Shown here one piece after another: positions 6,902-14,105 of a DNA stretch of 16,977 nucleotides; the first letter of the stretch is position 1, and every line of letters starts with the position of its first letter. Origin of the DNA: JAUSEW01 sp964414015 (GTDB lineage: Bacteria > Patescibacteriota > Microgenomatia > Levybacterales > UBA12049); NCBI GenBank assembly GCA_964414015.1, contig CAYPUE010000017.1, forward strand, positions 1-16,977. The letters run 5' to 3'. The notes under the pieces are model-generated. The model ran no database searches. It was not told the origin of the DNA and saw nothing but the letters and a program-made list of their open reading frames with translations. A program made the translations under genes and the position numbers.

Positions 6902-9900
6902 TTAATTAATTGTTGAAATCTTTTCTGCAATTATTGTCGGTCTGTCATTTTTTCCATCAATATATCCTTCGACTATAACCACAGAGTCTTTAATTAATAA
7001 ATATTTATACCGGCTAAAAATTTTAGGGAATACCACGCATTCTATCGATAAGCCTTTTTCATCTCCAATAGTTAAAAATGCCATTTCATTATTGTTTTTC
7101 TTTGTAAATATTCTTCTGGAATTTTCTATAATTCCTCCTATTTTCACTTTCTCACCTTCCTTTTCTTCTCCTGCTAATTCAATCTCATGGGTGATTAAGG
7201 ATTTCAAAGAGAGCAGTTTATCAGCATGGGGATGAGAGGTTAAATAAAACCCAAGAAAATCTTTTTCAAATGACAATTTTTCCAAAGGAGAAAAGTCTTC
7301 AATGTCGTTTTGTCTCAAATTTTTGGGATTTTGACCAGCATCATCATCTTGGAATAGGCTAGTCTGTCCGACACTCGTTTGTTTTTTCTTTTGGTGCAAA
7401 TTTTCAATTATTTCAGAATAGTTAATTAATAATTTGGCTCTATTGCCAAAGTAATCCATTGCTCCTGCTTTTATCAGACTTTCTAAGGTTTTTTTATTTA
7501 CAGGACCCAGATCAACACGTGAACAAAAATCTTCTAAATTTTCAAATGGACCTTTGCTTCTTGCTGCCAAAATGCCTTTCATCGCCGCTTCTCCAACGTT
7601 TTTTATCGCAGATAAACCGAATCGTATTTTGGTTTTTTCTTCGATAGTAAAGTTGGTATCGGATTTATTGATATCCGGGGGCAAGACTTTGACGTTTAGC
7701 CTTCGACATTCCATTACGGCCTGCGCTATCTTTTCATTTTTCACCGGACCAGTAGTACCTCTTGATTCAGCCGTAAGAAGTGCGGTCATAAACTCAACAG
7801 GGAAGTGTGCTTTAAGATAAGCAGTTTGGAAGGCGATTGTGGCATAACCTGCAGCATGTGCCTTATTAAAGCCATATCCTGCAAATGGTTCAAACAAGAT
7901 CCAAAGAGATTCGGCTTTTTTCTTTAGCATGCCATTCTTTATGCAGCCATCCACGAATTGATCATGCTGCTTTTTCATTTCGGAAGTAATTTTTTTCCCA
8001 ATTGCTTTTCTTAATTTGTCTGCCTCAAGCCAAGAATATCCCGCAACGGCAATCGCAGTTAAGAGAACGTCATCTTGAAATGTAATCACCCCATAGGATT
8101 CTTTTAAGATATCTTTAAGGCGCGGGTCAGGATATTTAATAAGCGAAGGATTATGTTTCCTTAAAATAAATTCTGGAATATTTGCCATCGGTCCGGGTCT
8201 ATAGAGAGCAACCATTGCCTGCAAATCGAATATAGAAGTAGGTTTTAATTCTTTGATATATCTTCTCATGCCGGAAGATTCGAGCTGGAAAATTCCGGTG
8301 GTTTCTCCTGACGATAATAAGTCGTATGTTTTTTTATCATCAAGCGGAAGGTCAGGTAAAAATATTTTTATTCCCTGATTTTCTTTTATGAAACGCAGAG
8401 CCTCCTGAATAATCGTTAAATTTCTAAGCCCTAGAAAGTCCATCTTTAAAAGTCCGACTCCGTCTTCTCCTACGGTGTACATATCGTATTGGGTAATTAT
8501 TTTTTCACCGTTTGTTTCTTTCTGAAGCGGCGTGTACTCGATTAAGGGCTTATCCGCGATAACAACTCCCGCGGCATGCATTGAGGCATGTCTTACAACT
8601 CCTTCTACTTTTCTTGCCAGATCAAGCAATCTTTTTGTTTCTGACTCGATGCTATAAGCGATTCTCAAATCAGAAGACTGCTCTAATGCTTTATCTATTG
8701 TCATTGCATGTCCCTGCCATCCCGGAGGTATCATTTTTGATATTCTGTCAGGCGCAGAATAAGGCATACCAAGAGCTCTTCCCGTGTCTCTTACTGATCC
8801 CCTTGCTTCCATAGTTCCAAAGGTTATGATTTGGGCTACTTTATCTTTCCCGTATTTCTTAGTAACGTATTCTATAACCTCGTCGCGCCGGTTATCCGCG
8901 AAATCCAAATCTATATCAGGAGGGGATGGCCGCATCGGATTAAGGAATCTTTCAAATGGCAGTTTAAAATACAAGGGATCCACGTCCGATATTGCCAAAG
9001 CGTAAGACACTATTGATCCTGCGTTAGAACCTCTTCCTGGACCTACAGTAATCCCATGGCTTTTCGCCCAATTAACAAAATCAGCGACAATTAGAATATA
9101 CATTTCATAACCCTTCTTTAGTATCACTGACAGTTCGTAATCAGCCCTGTCTTTAATTATCGGCGTTATTTTTTTATAACGTTTTATTAATCCCTCCTTA
9201 ACTTTTTCTTTGATATATTCAGCCGTAGTTTTTTTGTTTGGAACTTCAAATGCCGGCATAATCCACTTACCCAAAGTTATTTCTATGTTGCACATTTCCG
9301 CAATTTTAACCGTGTTCTTAATTGCTTCAGGCGTTTGGATAAAAAGTCCTTGCATTTCATCGGGAGTTTTCATATAAAAATCAGGCGAAGAGATCATCGA
9401 GAGCCTTCTATTTTTTGTTTGCAAAGTTGTCTGGGTCTGAATACAAAGCAAGACTTCTTGAGCTTCGGCATCGGCACTATTTATGTAATGATTGTCATTA
9501 GTTGCGACAAGCGGAATTCCCAGTTTCCTGGAAAGCGCTATCAGCTTTTCATTTAGAGAGTCCTGATCTTTTACGTCAATATGTTTTTGCAGCTCTAAAT
9601 AAAAATGATCCTTGCCAAATATTTCAGAAAGCGTTGTGGCTCTTTTTATTGCTGTTTCCTCTTGTCCTTGAATAAGCGGTTCAGACACATACCCATTTAC
9701 GCAAGCAGATAAACAGATTAAGCCTTCATGATTTTCTTTCAAAAGCTGCATGTCCGATCGAGGGCGATAATAATACCCTTCAAGATTGGCAATGGAAATT
9801 ATTTTCATAAGATTTTTGTATCCTGTGTTATTTTCTGCTAGAAGAATAAGATGATTGGAGTCGGTATCCAGGCCTGCCTCTTTATCGTGTCTTGACCGTC

Positions 9901-10114
9901 TGCTGATATACATTTCGCAGCCGATAATCGGTTTTATTCCTTCTTCCAAGCAGGTTTTATAAAAATAAATCGTGCCATACATATTCCCGTGATCTGTGAT
10001 GGCAAGCGCTTTCATCCCCAGATCCTTGGCGCGTTTTACCATTTGAGGTATTTTGGACAAACCATCCAAAAGAGAATATTCGCTGTGATTATGCAGATGA
10101 ACAAACTCCGCCAT
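6902..10114 (-). CDS. dnaE: DNA polymerase III subunit alpha, DnaE type
   Basis: Replicative C-family polymerase of 1070 aa. An N-terminal PHP domain (1-275) keeps metal-site residues lost in E. coli: HLHNHS (6-11), TDHGN (40-44), GCEMY (65-69), SNHLILLA near 86-93 and NDNHY (206-210). The palm has GPGRGSNAGS (358-367), the catalytic pair Asp400 and Asp402 in PDIDLD, and Asp559 in KMDFLG. A helix-hairpin-helix region spans about 840-895. QTSLF (917-921) fits the beta-clamp-binding consensus, and an OB fold fills about 988-1068. The protein ends right after that fold, lacking the tau-binding domain of E. coli DnaE (1160 aa). Its ATG lies 5 nt after the GGDEF gene stop with no SD, so translation is probably coupled. 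Confidence 0.98.
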   Translation of the reverse strand: MAEFVHLHNHSEYSLLDGLSKIPQMVKRAKDLGMKALAITDHGNMYGTIYFYKTCLEEGIKPIIGCEMYISRRSRHDKEAGLDTDSNHLILLAENNTGYKNLMKIISIANLEGYYYRPRSDMQLLKENHEGLICLSACVNGYVSEPLIQGQEETAIKRATTLSEIFGKDHFYLELQKHIDVKDQDSLNEKLIALSRKLGIPLVATNDNHYINSADAEAQEVLLCIQTQTTLQTKNRRLSMISSPDFYMKTPDEMQGLFIQTPEAIKNTVKIAEMCNIEITLGKWIMPAFEVPNKKTTAEYIKEKVKEGLIKRYKKITPIIKDRADYELSVILKKGYEMYILIVADFVNWAKSHGITVGPGRGSNAGSIVSYALAISDVDPLYFKLPFERFLNPMRPSPPDIDLDFADNRRDEVIEYVTKKYGKDKVAQIITFGTMEARGSVRDTGRALGMPYSAPDRISKMIPPGWQGHAMTIDKALEQSSDLRIAYSIESETKRLLDLARKVEGVVRHASMHAAGVVIADKPLIEYTPLQKETNGEKIITQYDMYTVGEDGVGLLKMDFLGLRNLTIIQEALRFIKENQGIKIFLPDLPLDDKKTYDLLSSGETTGIFQLESSGMRRYIKELKPTSIFDLQAMVALYRPGPMANIPEFILRKHNPSLIKYPDPRLKDILKESYGVITFQDDVLLTAIAVAGYSWLEADKLRKAIGKKITSEMKKQHDQFVDGCIKNGMLKKKAESLWILFEPFAGYGFNKAHAAGYATIAFQTAYLKAHFPVEFMTALLTAESRGTTGPVKNEKIAQAVMECRRLNVKVLPPDINKSDTNFTIEEKTKIRFGLSAIKNVGEAAMKGILAARSKGPFENLEDFCSRVDLGPVNKKTLESLIKAGAMDYFGNRAKLLINYSEIIENLHQKKKQTSVGQTSLFQDDDAGQNPKNLRQNDIEDFSPLEKLSFEKDFLGFYLTSHPHADKLLSLKSLITHEIELAGEEKEGEKVKIGGIIENSRRIFTKKNNNEMAFLTIGDEKGLSIECVVFPKIFSRYKYLLIKDSVVIVEGYIDGKNDRPTIIAEKISTIN

Positions 10115-10119
10115 AAAAT

Positions 10120-10923
10120 TTATGAAGTCATCGGTAATTCCCTAGCTTCTATTTCCATACCATTTATAGCATCCGCAATATATGCTCTATTTCTACCTGC
10201 ATTTTTCGCTTCGTATAAAGCCATATCCGCTGCAGCCATCCACTCCTTTTCCGTGTAACCTTTTTTGTATTGAGCTATCCCAAAACTTAGATTTAGCGAG
10301 GGGAATCCGAATTCCTTCGTTGGTTCTCCAAATTGCCTTCTGTGCTCTTCCGTAATAAGCTTTTTTGCTAATTCTTCAAATTTTTCTTTGTACCTTTTTA
10401 TAAGTTTACCTACATCTTTTTCGTTTACTCCACCGTTTATTATCTGCGCAAATTCGTCTCCTCCCAGCCTTGCGATAGGCTCCTCTGTTCTTTTTTCCAG
10501 TTGACCTATTATTTTTAAAATTTCATCTCCTACGCTATGTCCGTATGTATCGTTTATTTTTTTAAACCTATCGATATCGAATATAATAAGAAAAAAACCT
10601 TTATCGTCTAATACTTTTTTTTGAGTGCTTTCTCGTAATGCCCTTGCTGCTTTATTTTTGCTTATTCTTAACGTTTCCTTAAGCCATCTATAATTTGGCA
10701 GTTGCGTTAACGCATCTACCATAGATGTTTCTCTAAAGACTGAAAGCTCTTGTCTTAGGCGTTTTTGGTTAAGCTGATGCGCAACTCGATCTCGTGCGTG
10801 GCTATTAATTACGCTGAGCGGCGCATCTGGATTTTTTTTATGCAGTTTTATTACCTCTTGATCTACAGAGTTTTGTATTGTCGGATTTTTGCTAGTTTTT
10901 ATTTCTGCGTTTGCTTCTGCCAT
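10120..10923 (-). CDS. GGDEF-domain protein, probable diguanylate cyclase
   Basis: Would make cyclic di-GMP from two GTP. It has 267 aa, with no signal peptide or membrane helix, so it is cytosolic. Residues 1-65 form a charged, mostly helical N-terminus without a recognised sensor domain. The GGDEF domain spans about 66-250: DALTQLPNYRW (70-80), FDIDRFKKINDTYGH (115-129; Asp116 would bind metal), RLGGDEF with an intact GGDEF (154-158), LSFGIA (212-217) and ALYEAKNAGRNR (235-246). The inhibitory I-site position reads RTEE (145-148) where the consensus is RxxD. The gene sits 4 nt after gatB with a good GAGGGG ribosome site overlapping the gatB stop, and 5 nt before dnaE. No EAL or PilZ partner is in the window. 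Confidence 0.93.
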   Translation of the reverse strand: MAEANAEIKTSKNPTIQNSVDQEVIKLHKKNPDAPLSVINSHARDRVAHQLNQKRLRQELSVFRETSMVDALTQLPNYRWLKETLRISKNKAARALRESTQKKVLDDKGFFLIIFDIDRFKKINDTYGHSVGDEILKIIGQLEKRTEEPIARLGGDEFAQIINGGVNEKDVGKLIKRYKEKFEELAKKLITEEHRRQFGEPTKEFGFPSLNLSFGIAQYKKGYTEKEWMAAADMALYEAKNAGRNRAYIADAINGMEIEARELPMTS

Positions 10924-10927
10924 ACAG

Positions 10928-12310
10928 TCACCCCTCTATTATTCTCTCCATCTTTTTCCTTACAATCTTAGCGTCTACTTTTTGCTTGAAATTTTTCATA
11001 ACTTGTCCAATTAAGAACATTATCGCATTTTGCTTACCATTTTTGTAGTCGGAAACTGCTTTGGGATTTTCCTTTAGAACTTTATCTATTATTTTACCCA
11101 ATTCTTTTTCATCTATCTGGTCTGTTTGGGTCGTGTTTAAAACAGTTTGTATTAATTGGGCGGGGAGAGCAGTATGAATATCGACATCTCTATTTATTAG
11201 AAAATTCGCTATTTGTTTCGGATTGATATTATGTTTTTTGCCAACCTTCACTGTCTCTTCGAAAAAATCCGCAGTTTCTTTTTCTCTGGTTAAAATTTCT
11301 GCATAGTAATCGGATAAGTCAAATTCTTTTTGGAATCTTATTAATTTATTCTCCGGCAATTCTCCAATTTGAGATTTGATTTTTGATATTTCATTTTGAG
11401 TGAAACGAATTGGCGGAATGTCAGGTTCAGGAAAATAACGGTAATCATTTGCTTCCTCCTTAATTCTTTGAGAAACAGTCTGTTCTTTCTTCTCATCCCA
11501 GCCCATGGTTTCCTGTACGGGGGTTTTCCCAGCATTTAAAATTTCCTCTTGCCTTCTTATTTCATACTCGATTGCCTTTTCAACGAAGCGGAACGAATTG
11601 ATATTTTTCACCTCGACCTTATATATCGGTAATTTATTAATTAATCCTTTATCATTTATCCTTAAGGATATATTTGGTTCAAGCCTCATATTTCCTTTTT
11701 CCATATCTGCGTCTGAAACATCAAGATAGCGTACAATTTGCTGGAGTTTTTTAAGATATTCAACAACTTCCGAAGCCTCTTCAAAATCCGGTTCTGTCAC
11801 TATTTCTACCAGAGGAACACCGCTCCGATTAAAATCTATCAATGAATATCCTTCGTCATTTTGATTTTTGATTTTTGATTTTTGATTTCCAAATTGATGC
11901 ATCAATTTGGCCGTGTCTTCTTCCATGTGAACTCTTCTTATGCCAATCTTTTTCCCATTTTTTAACGTTAGCTCCCCATTTAAACAAAACGGTTCATCAT
12001 ACTGGCTTATTTGGTATCCTTTCGGAAGGTCAGGGTAAAAATAATTTTTTCTATCAAACTTGGAAAAAAGAGGTATTTCGCAGCCTAAAGAAAGTCCAAT
12101 CATTACACACCATTCAATTGCTTTTTGATTGGGTACCGGTAACGCTCCGGGAAGGCCAAGGCAAACAGGACAAGTGTTAGTATTTGGTTTTTCTCCAAAA
12201 TATTCTGCTTTGCATGAACAAAACATCTTGCTTTTTGTTTTTAATTCAACATGAACTTCAAGTCCAATGACGGGCTTAAAGCTTGTTGCTTGTGGCTTTT
12301 GATTAGTCAT
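10928..12310 (-). CDS. gatB: Asp/Glu-tRNA amidotransferase subunit B
   Basis: Subunit of GatCAB that binds misacylated Glu-tRNAGln or Asp-tRNAAsn and activates the acyl group with ATP. The 460 aa contain the kinase-like catalytic domain (PVIGLEVHVELKTKSKMF, FDRKNYFYPDLPKGYQISQY, GYSLIDFNRSGVPLVEI, DYRYFPEPDIPP) and the C-terminal YqeY-like tRNA-binding tail. Cys31, Cys33, Cys47 and Cys50 (CSC and CPVC) form the zinc site present in some GatBs but absent in B. subtilis. Two parts look added: residues 2-11 before the normal PVIGLEVH start, and 142-151 (NQKSKIKNQN). Both are encoded by 7-bp tandem repeats. It lies 49 nt downstream of gatA, with AAAGGA before the ATG. Confidence 0.97.
   Translation of the reverse strand: MTNQKPQATSFKPVIGLEVHVELKTKSKMFCSCKAEYFGEKPNTNTCPVCLGLPGALPVPNQKAIEWCVMIGLSLGCEIPLFSKFDRKNYFYPDLPKGYQISQYDEPFCLNGELTLKNGKKIGIRRVHMEEDTAKLMHQFGNQKSKIKNQNDEGYSLIDFNRSGVPLVEIVTEPDFEEASEVVEYLKKLQQIVRYLDVSDADMEKGNMRLEPNISLRINDKGLINKLPIYKVEVKNINSFRFVEKAIEYEIRRQEEILNAGKTPVQETMGWDEKKEQTVSQRIKEEANDYRYFPEPDIPPIRFTQNEISKIKSQIGELPENKLIRFQKEFDLSDYYAEILTREKETADFFEETVKVGKKHNINPKQIANFLINRDVDIHTALPAQLIQTVLNTTQTDQIDEKELGKIIDKVLKENPKAVSDYKNGKQNAIMFLIGQVMKNFKQKVDAKIVRKKMERIIEG
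11859..11888. repeat. Heptamer tandem repeat inside gatB
   Basis: Unit GATTTTT (plus strand) with G at 11863, 11870, 11877 and 11884: four units in exact 7-bp register. In the gatB frame it encodes NQKSKIKNQN between the conserved EEDTAKLMH and GYSLIDFNRSG blocks. B. subtilis GatB has only a short loop there. The reading frame is kept. Confidence 0.85.
12274..12301. repeat. Heptamer tandem repeat at the gatB 5' end
   Basis: Plus-strand units GCTTAAA, GCTTGTT, GCTTGTG, GCTTTTG: a shared GCTT every 7 bp, four times. It is translated in gatB as residues 4-12 (QKPQATSFK), ahead of the conserved PVIGLEVH. The unit differs from the other heptamer loci. Confidence 0.75.
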
Positions 12311-12344
12311 TTCTTAATATTCCTTTCATTCTCGCGATATATCT

Positions 12345-12379
12345 GCTATGTGCCATACGCTATTCGCCATTTGCTAATT
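12345..12379. repeat. Heptamer tandem repeat at the gatA stop
   Basis: Plus-strand units GCTATGT, GCCATAC, GCTATTC, GCCATTT, GCTAATT: five units in 7-bp register. The gatA stop (12360-12362) and its last codons (LANGE) lie within it, and it fills part of the gatA-gatB spacer. Positions 12345-12367 match 14464-14486 inside gatD at 21 of 23 bases, so the two are copies of one family. Confidence 0.85.
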
Positions 12380-13799
12380 TTGGTTTTTGTTTATACCATT
12401 GTGTTGCTTGTTCGTATGCGTGTCCGATTTGAAATAGCGTAGCTTCTGAAAACTGCGGTCCCAAAATCTGCATTCCGATCGGAAGGTTTTCTTTTGAAAA
12501 TCCACATGGTAGAGCAAGAGACGGTATCCCCGCAAGATTAATAAGAACAGTGTAAATGTCAACAAGATACATTTGTAGAGGATCGTTCGTTTTCTCGCCA
12601 ATCTTAAAAGGTGGAGTTGGCGAAACAGGAGAAAGAATTACATCGCATTTTTTAAATGCTTTTTCAAAATCATTTTTAATCAAGGTTCTGATTTGCATAG
12701 CCTTTTTATAGTAAGCATCATAATATCCTGCAGATAATGCATATGTTCCAATCATAATGCGACGTTTTGCTTCATCCCCGAAAGTTTTCCTTTTGTTGCC
12801 AAATCTAATTCCATCATACCTAGCTAAATTTGAGCTTGTTTCGCTTGGAGCAATAATATAGTAGGTTGCGATTCCGTATTCAACCGAAGGAATTGAAACA
12901 TTAACGATTCTTGCCCCTTTTCCTTCAAGAATTTTTAGAGCTTGATAAACAGCATTTTTTACTTGCGGATCTAAACCTTTTCCAAAAAATTCTTTAGGTA
13001 GGCCAATGTGTATGCCCTTAATATTTTTTCCAAGGTTCAAAGCATAATTAGGAACTTCCTTTGGAGAACTTGTGGCATCTTTCTCATCTTTTCCAGCAAT
13101 GACATTAAGCAGATGTGCGGCATCGCCTACGGATTTTGCCATTGGTCCCATGGTATCAAGCGACGACGCATAGGCTACCGCACCATACCGCGAGACACGA
13201 CCGTATGTTACTTTAAGACCAACTGCCGAACAAAATGAAGCGGGGAGCCGAATTGATCCGCCGGTATCTTCTCCTATTTCGAAAATTGTCATATTTGATG
13301 CTAGTGCAGCTGCAGAGCCACCGCTCGAACCCCCAGCAACGTAATTTTTGTTCCAGGGATTTTTGGTTGGGCCAAAGTCGGAATTTTCAGTAGATGCTCC
13401 ATGTCCCCAAGCATCGCAATTGGTTTTTCCCAAAAGTATTGCTCCCGCATCAATGAGCTTTTGATAAACTGTAGAGCTATATACTGGAATATAATTATCT
13501 AATACTTTAGAGCCAGCCGTAGTCTTAACTCTTTTTGTCGAATAAACGTCTTTCATTGAGAAAGGAATTCCGAGAAGCGGCAAATTTTGTCCGTTTGAAA
13601 TTAAATCGTCAGCTTTTGCGGCTTGCTCTAGAGCTTCTTTCTCGGTTACTGTAATAAAAGCGTTCAAATCTTGATTGTATTTTTTTATTTGCTCAAGGCA
13701 GGCTTTTGTCAATTCAACCGACGAAAACTTTTTTGTTTTTAATCCTTCTTTCGCTTGTTTTATCGTTAACTCGTTAAGCTTCAATTTATCATTAATCAT
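12360..13799 (-). CDS. gatA: Asp/Glu-tRNA amidotransferase subunit A
   Basis: Amidase-family subunit that releases ammonia from glutamine for GatB. The 479 aa are near the usual 485. The Ser-cisSer-Lys triad is intact: Lys83 in PFSMKD, Ser158 in GGSSGGSAAA and Ser182 in DTGGSIRLPA. These positions keep the 75- and 24-residue spacing of the S. aureus enzyme (Lys79, Ser154, Ser178). The C-terminal region (SLALPCGF, LPIGMQILGP) is also conserved. The ATG at 13797-13799 has AAGGA about 10 nt upstream; an out-of-frame ATG lies 7 nt before it. Both ends are built from heptamer repeats: the ATG-containing segment encodes MINDKL, and the stop is preceded by LANGE. The start is 14 nt after the gatC stop. 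Confidence 0.97.
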   Translation of the reverse strand: MINDKLKLNELTIKQAKEGLKTKKFSSVELTKACLEQIKKYNQDLNAFITVTEKEALEQAAKADDLISNGQNLPLLGIPFSMKDVYSTKRVKTTAGSKVLDNYIPVYSSTVYQKLIDAGAILLGKTNCDAWGHGASTENSDFGPTKNPWNKNYVAGGSSGGSAAALASNMTIFEIGEDTGGSIRLPASFCSAVGLKVTYGRVSRYGAVAYASSLDTMGPMAKSVGDAAHLLNVIAGKDEKDATSSPKEVPNYALNLGKNIKGIHIGLPKEFFGKGLDPQVKNAVYQALKILEGKGARIVNVSIPSVEYGIATYYIIAPSETSSNLARYDGIRFGNKRKTFGDEAKRRIMIGTYALSAGYYDAYYKKAMQIRTLIKNDFEKAFKKCDVILSPVSPTPPFKIGEKTNDPLQMYLVDIYTVLINLAGIPSLALPCGFSKENLPIGMQILGPQFSEATLFQIGHAYEQATQWYKQKPKLANGE

Positions 13800-13815
13800 T
13801 TATCATTAATCCTTC
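13788..13815. repeat. Heptamer tandem repeat at the gatC-gatA junction
   Basis: Plus-strand units ATCATTA, ATCATTT, ATCATTA and a degenerate ATCCTTC, in strict 7-bp register. The gatA ATG (13797-13799) and SD, and part of the gatC stop (13814-13816), lie in it. The repeat creates a second ATG at 13804-13806, out of frame with gatA and closed after four codons. Confidence 0.8.
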
Positions 13816-14098
13816 ATAATTCCGTGAGTATTGCTGGCACTTTGAAAAAACCGTTATGTTGAGATTTCGTGTTGGACAAAGCATCATTTTGAGACAAAGA
13901 AGGTTTCGCTTCATCTTTTCGTGTAACATTTTCAAGTCCGGTTACCTGACTTGTAATTTCTACATTTTCCGTATCAACTTCTTTTAGTTTTTCAACGTAG
14001 GTTAGGATTTCCGATAATTGTTTTTCAAACTTTTCTCTTTCTTCTGACTTTAGAGAAAGATTAGCCAACTTCGCAACATGACTTACATCAATCTTCAT
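13814..14098 (-). CDS. gatC: Asp/Glu-tRNA amidotransferase subunit C
   Basis: Small subunit that wraps around GatA and stabilises the GatA-GatB contact. With the ATG at 14096-14098 it has 94 aa, the usual size. It begins MKIDVSHVAKLANLSL, the typical GatC N-terminal helix, continues with FEKQLSEILTYVEKLKEVDT, and ends with the extended tail that in the family runs along GatA (FFKVPAIL). An in-frame TTG at 14116 would add six residues and overlap gatD, but the ATG fits the family better. It starts 7 nt after the gatD stop; AAGG lies too close to the ATG to act as a normal SD. Confidence 0.93.
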   Translation of the reverse strand: MKIDVSHVAKLANLSLKSEEREKFEKQLSEILTYVEKLKEVDTENVEITSQVTGLENVTRKDEAKPSLSQNDALSNTKSQHNGFFKVPAILTEL

Positions 14099-14105
14099 AC
14101 CTTCA

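Noticed and set aside
11371..11398. Possible sixth heptamer array in gatB (GAGATTT, GATTTTT, GATATTT, CATTTTG)
   Set aside because: The 7-bp register is visible, but the protein here has normal GatB length and matches the family, so it may be chance in AT-rich sequence.
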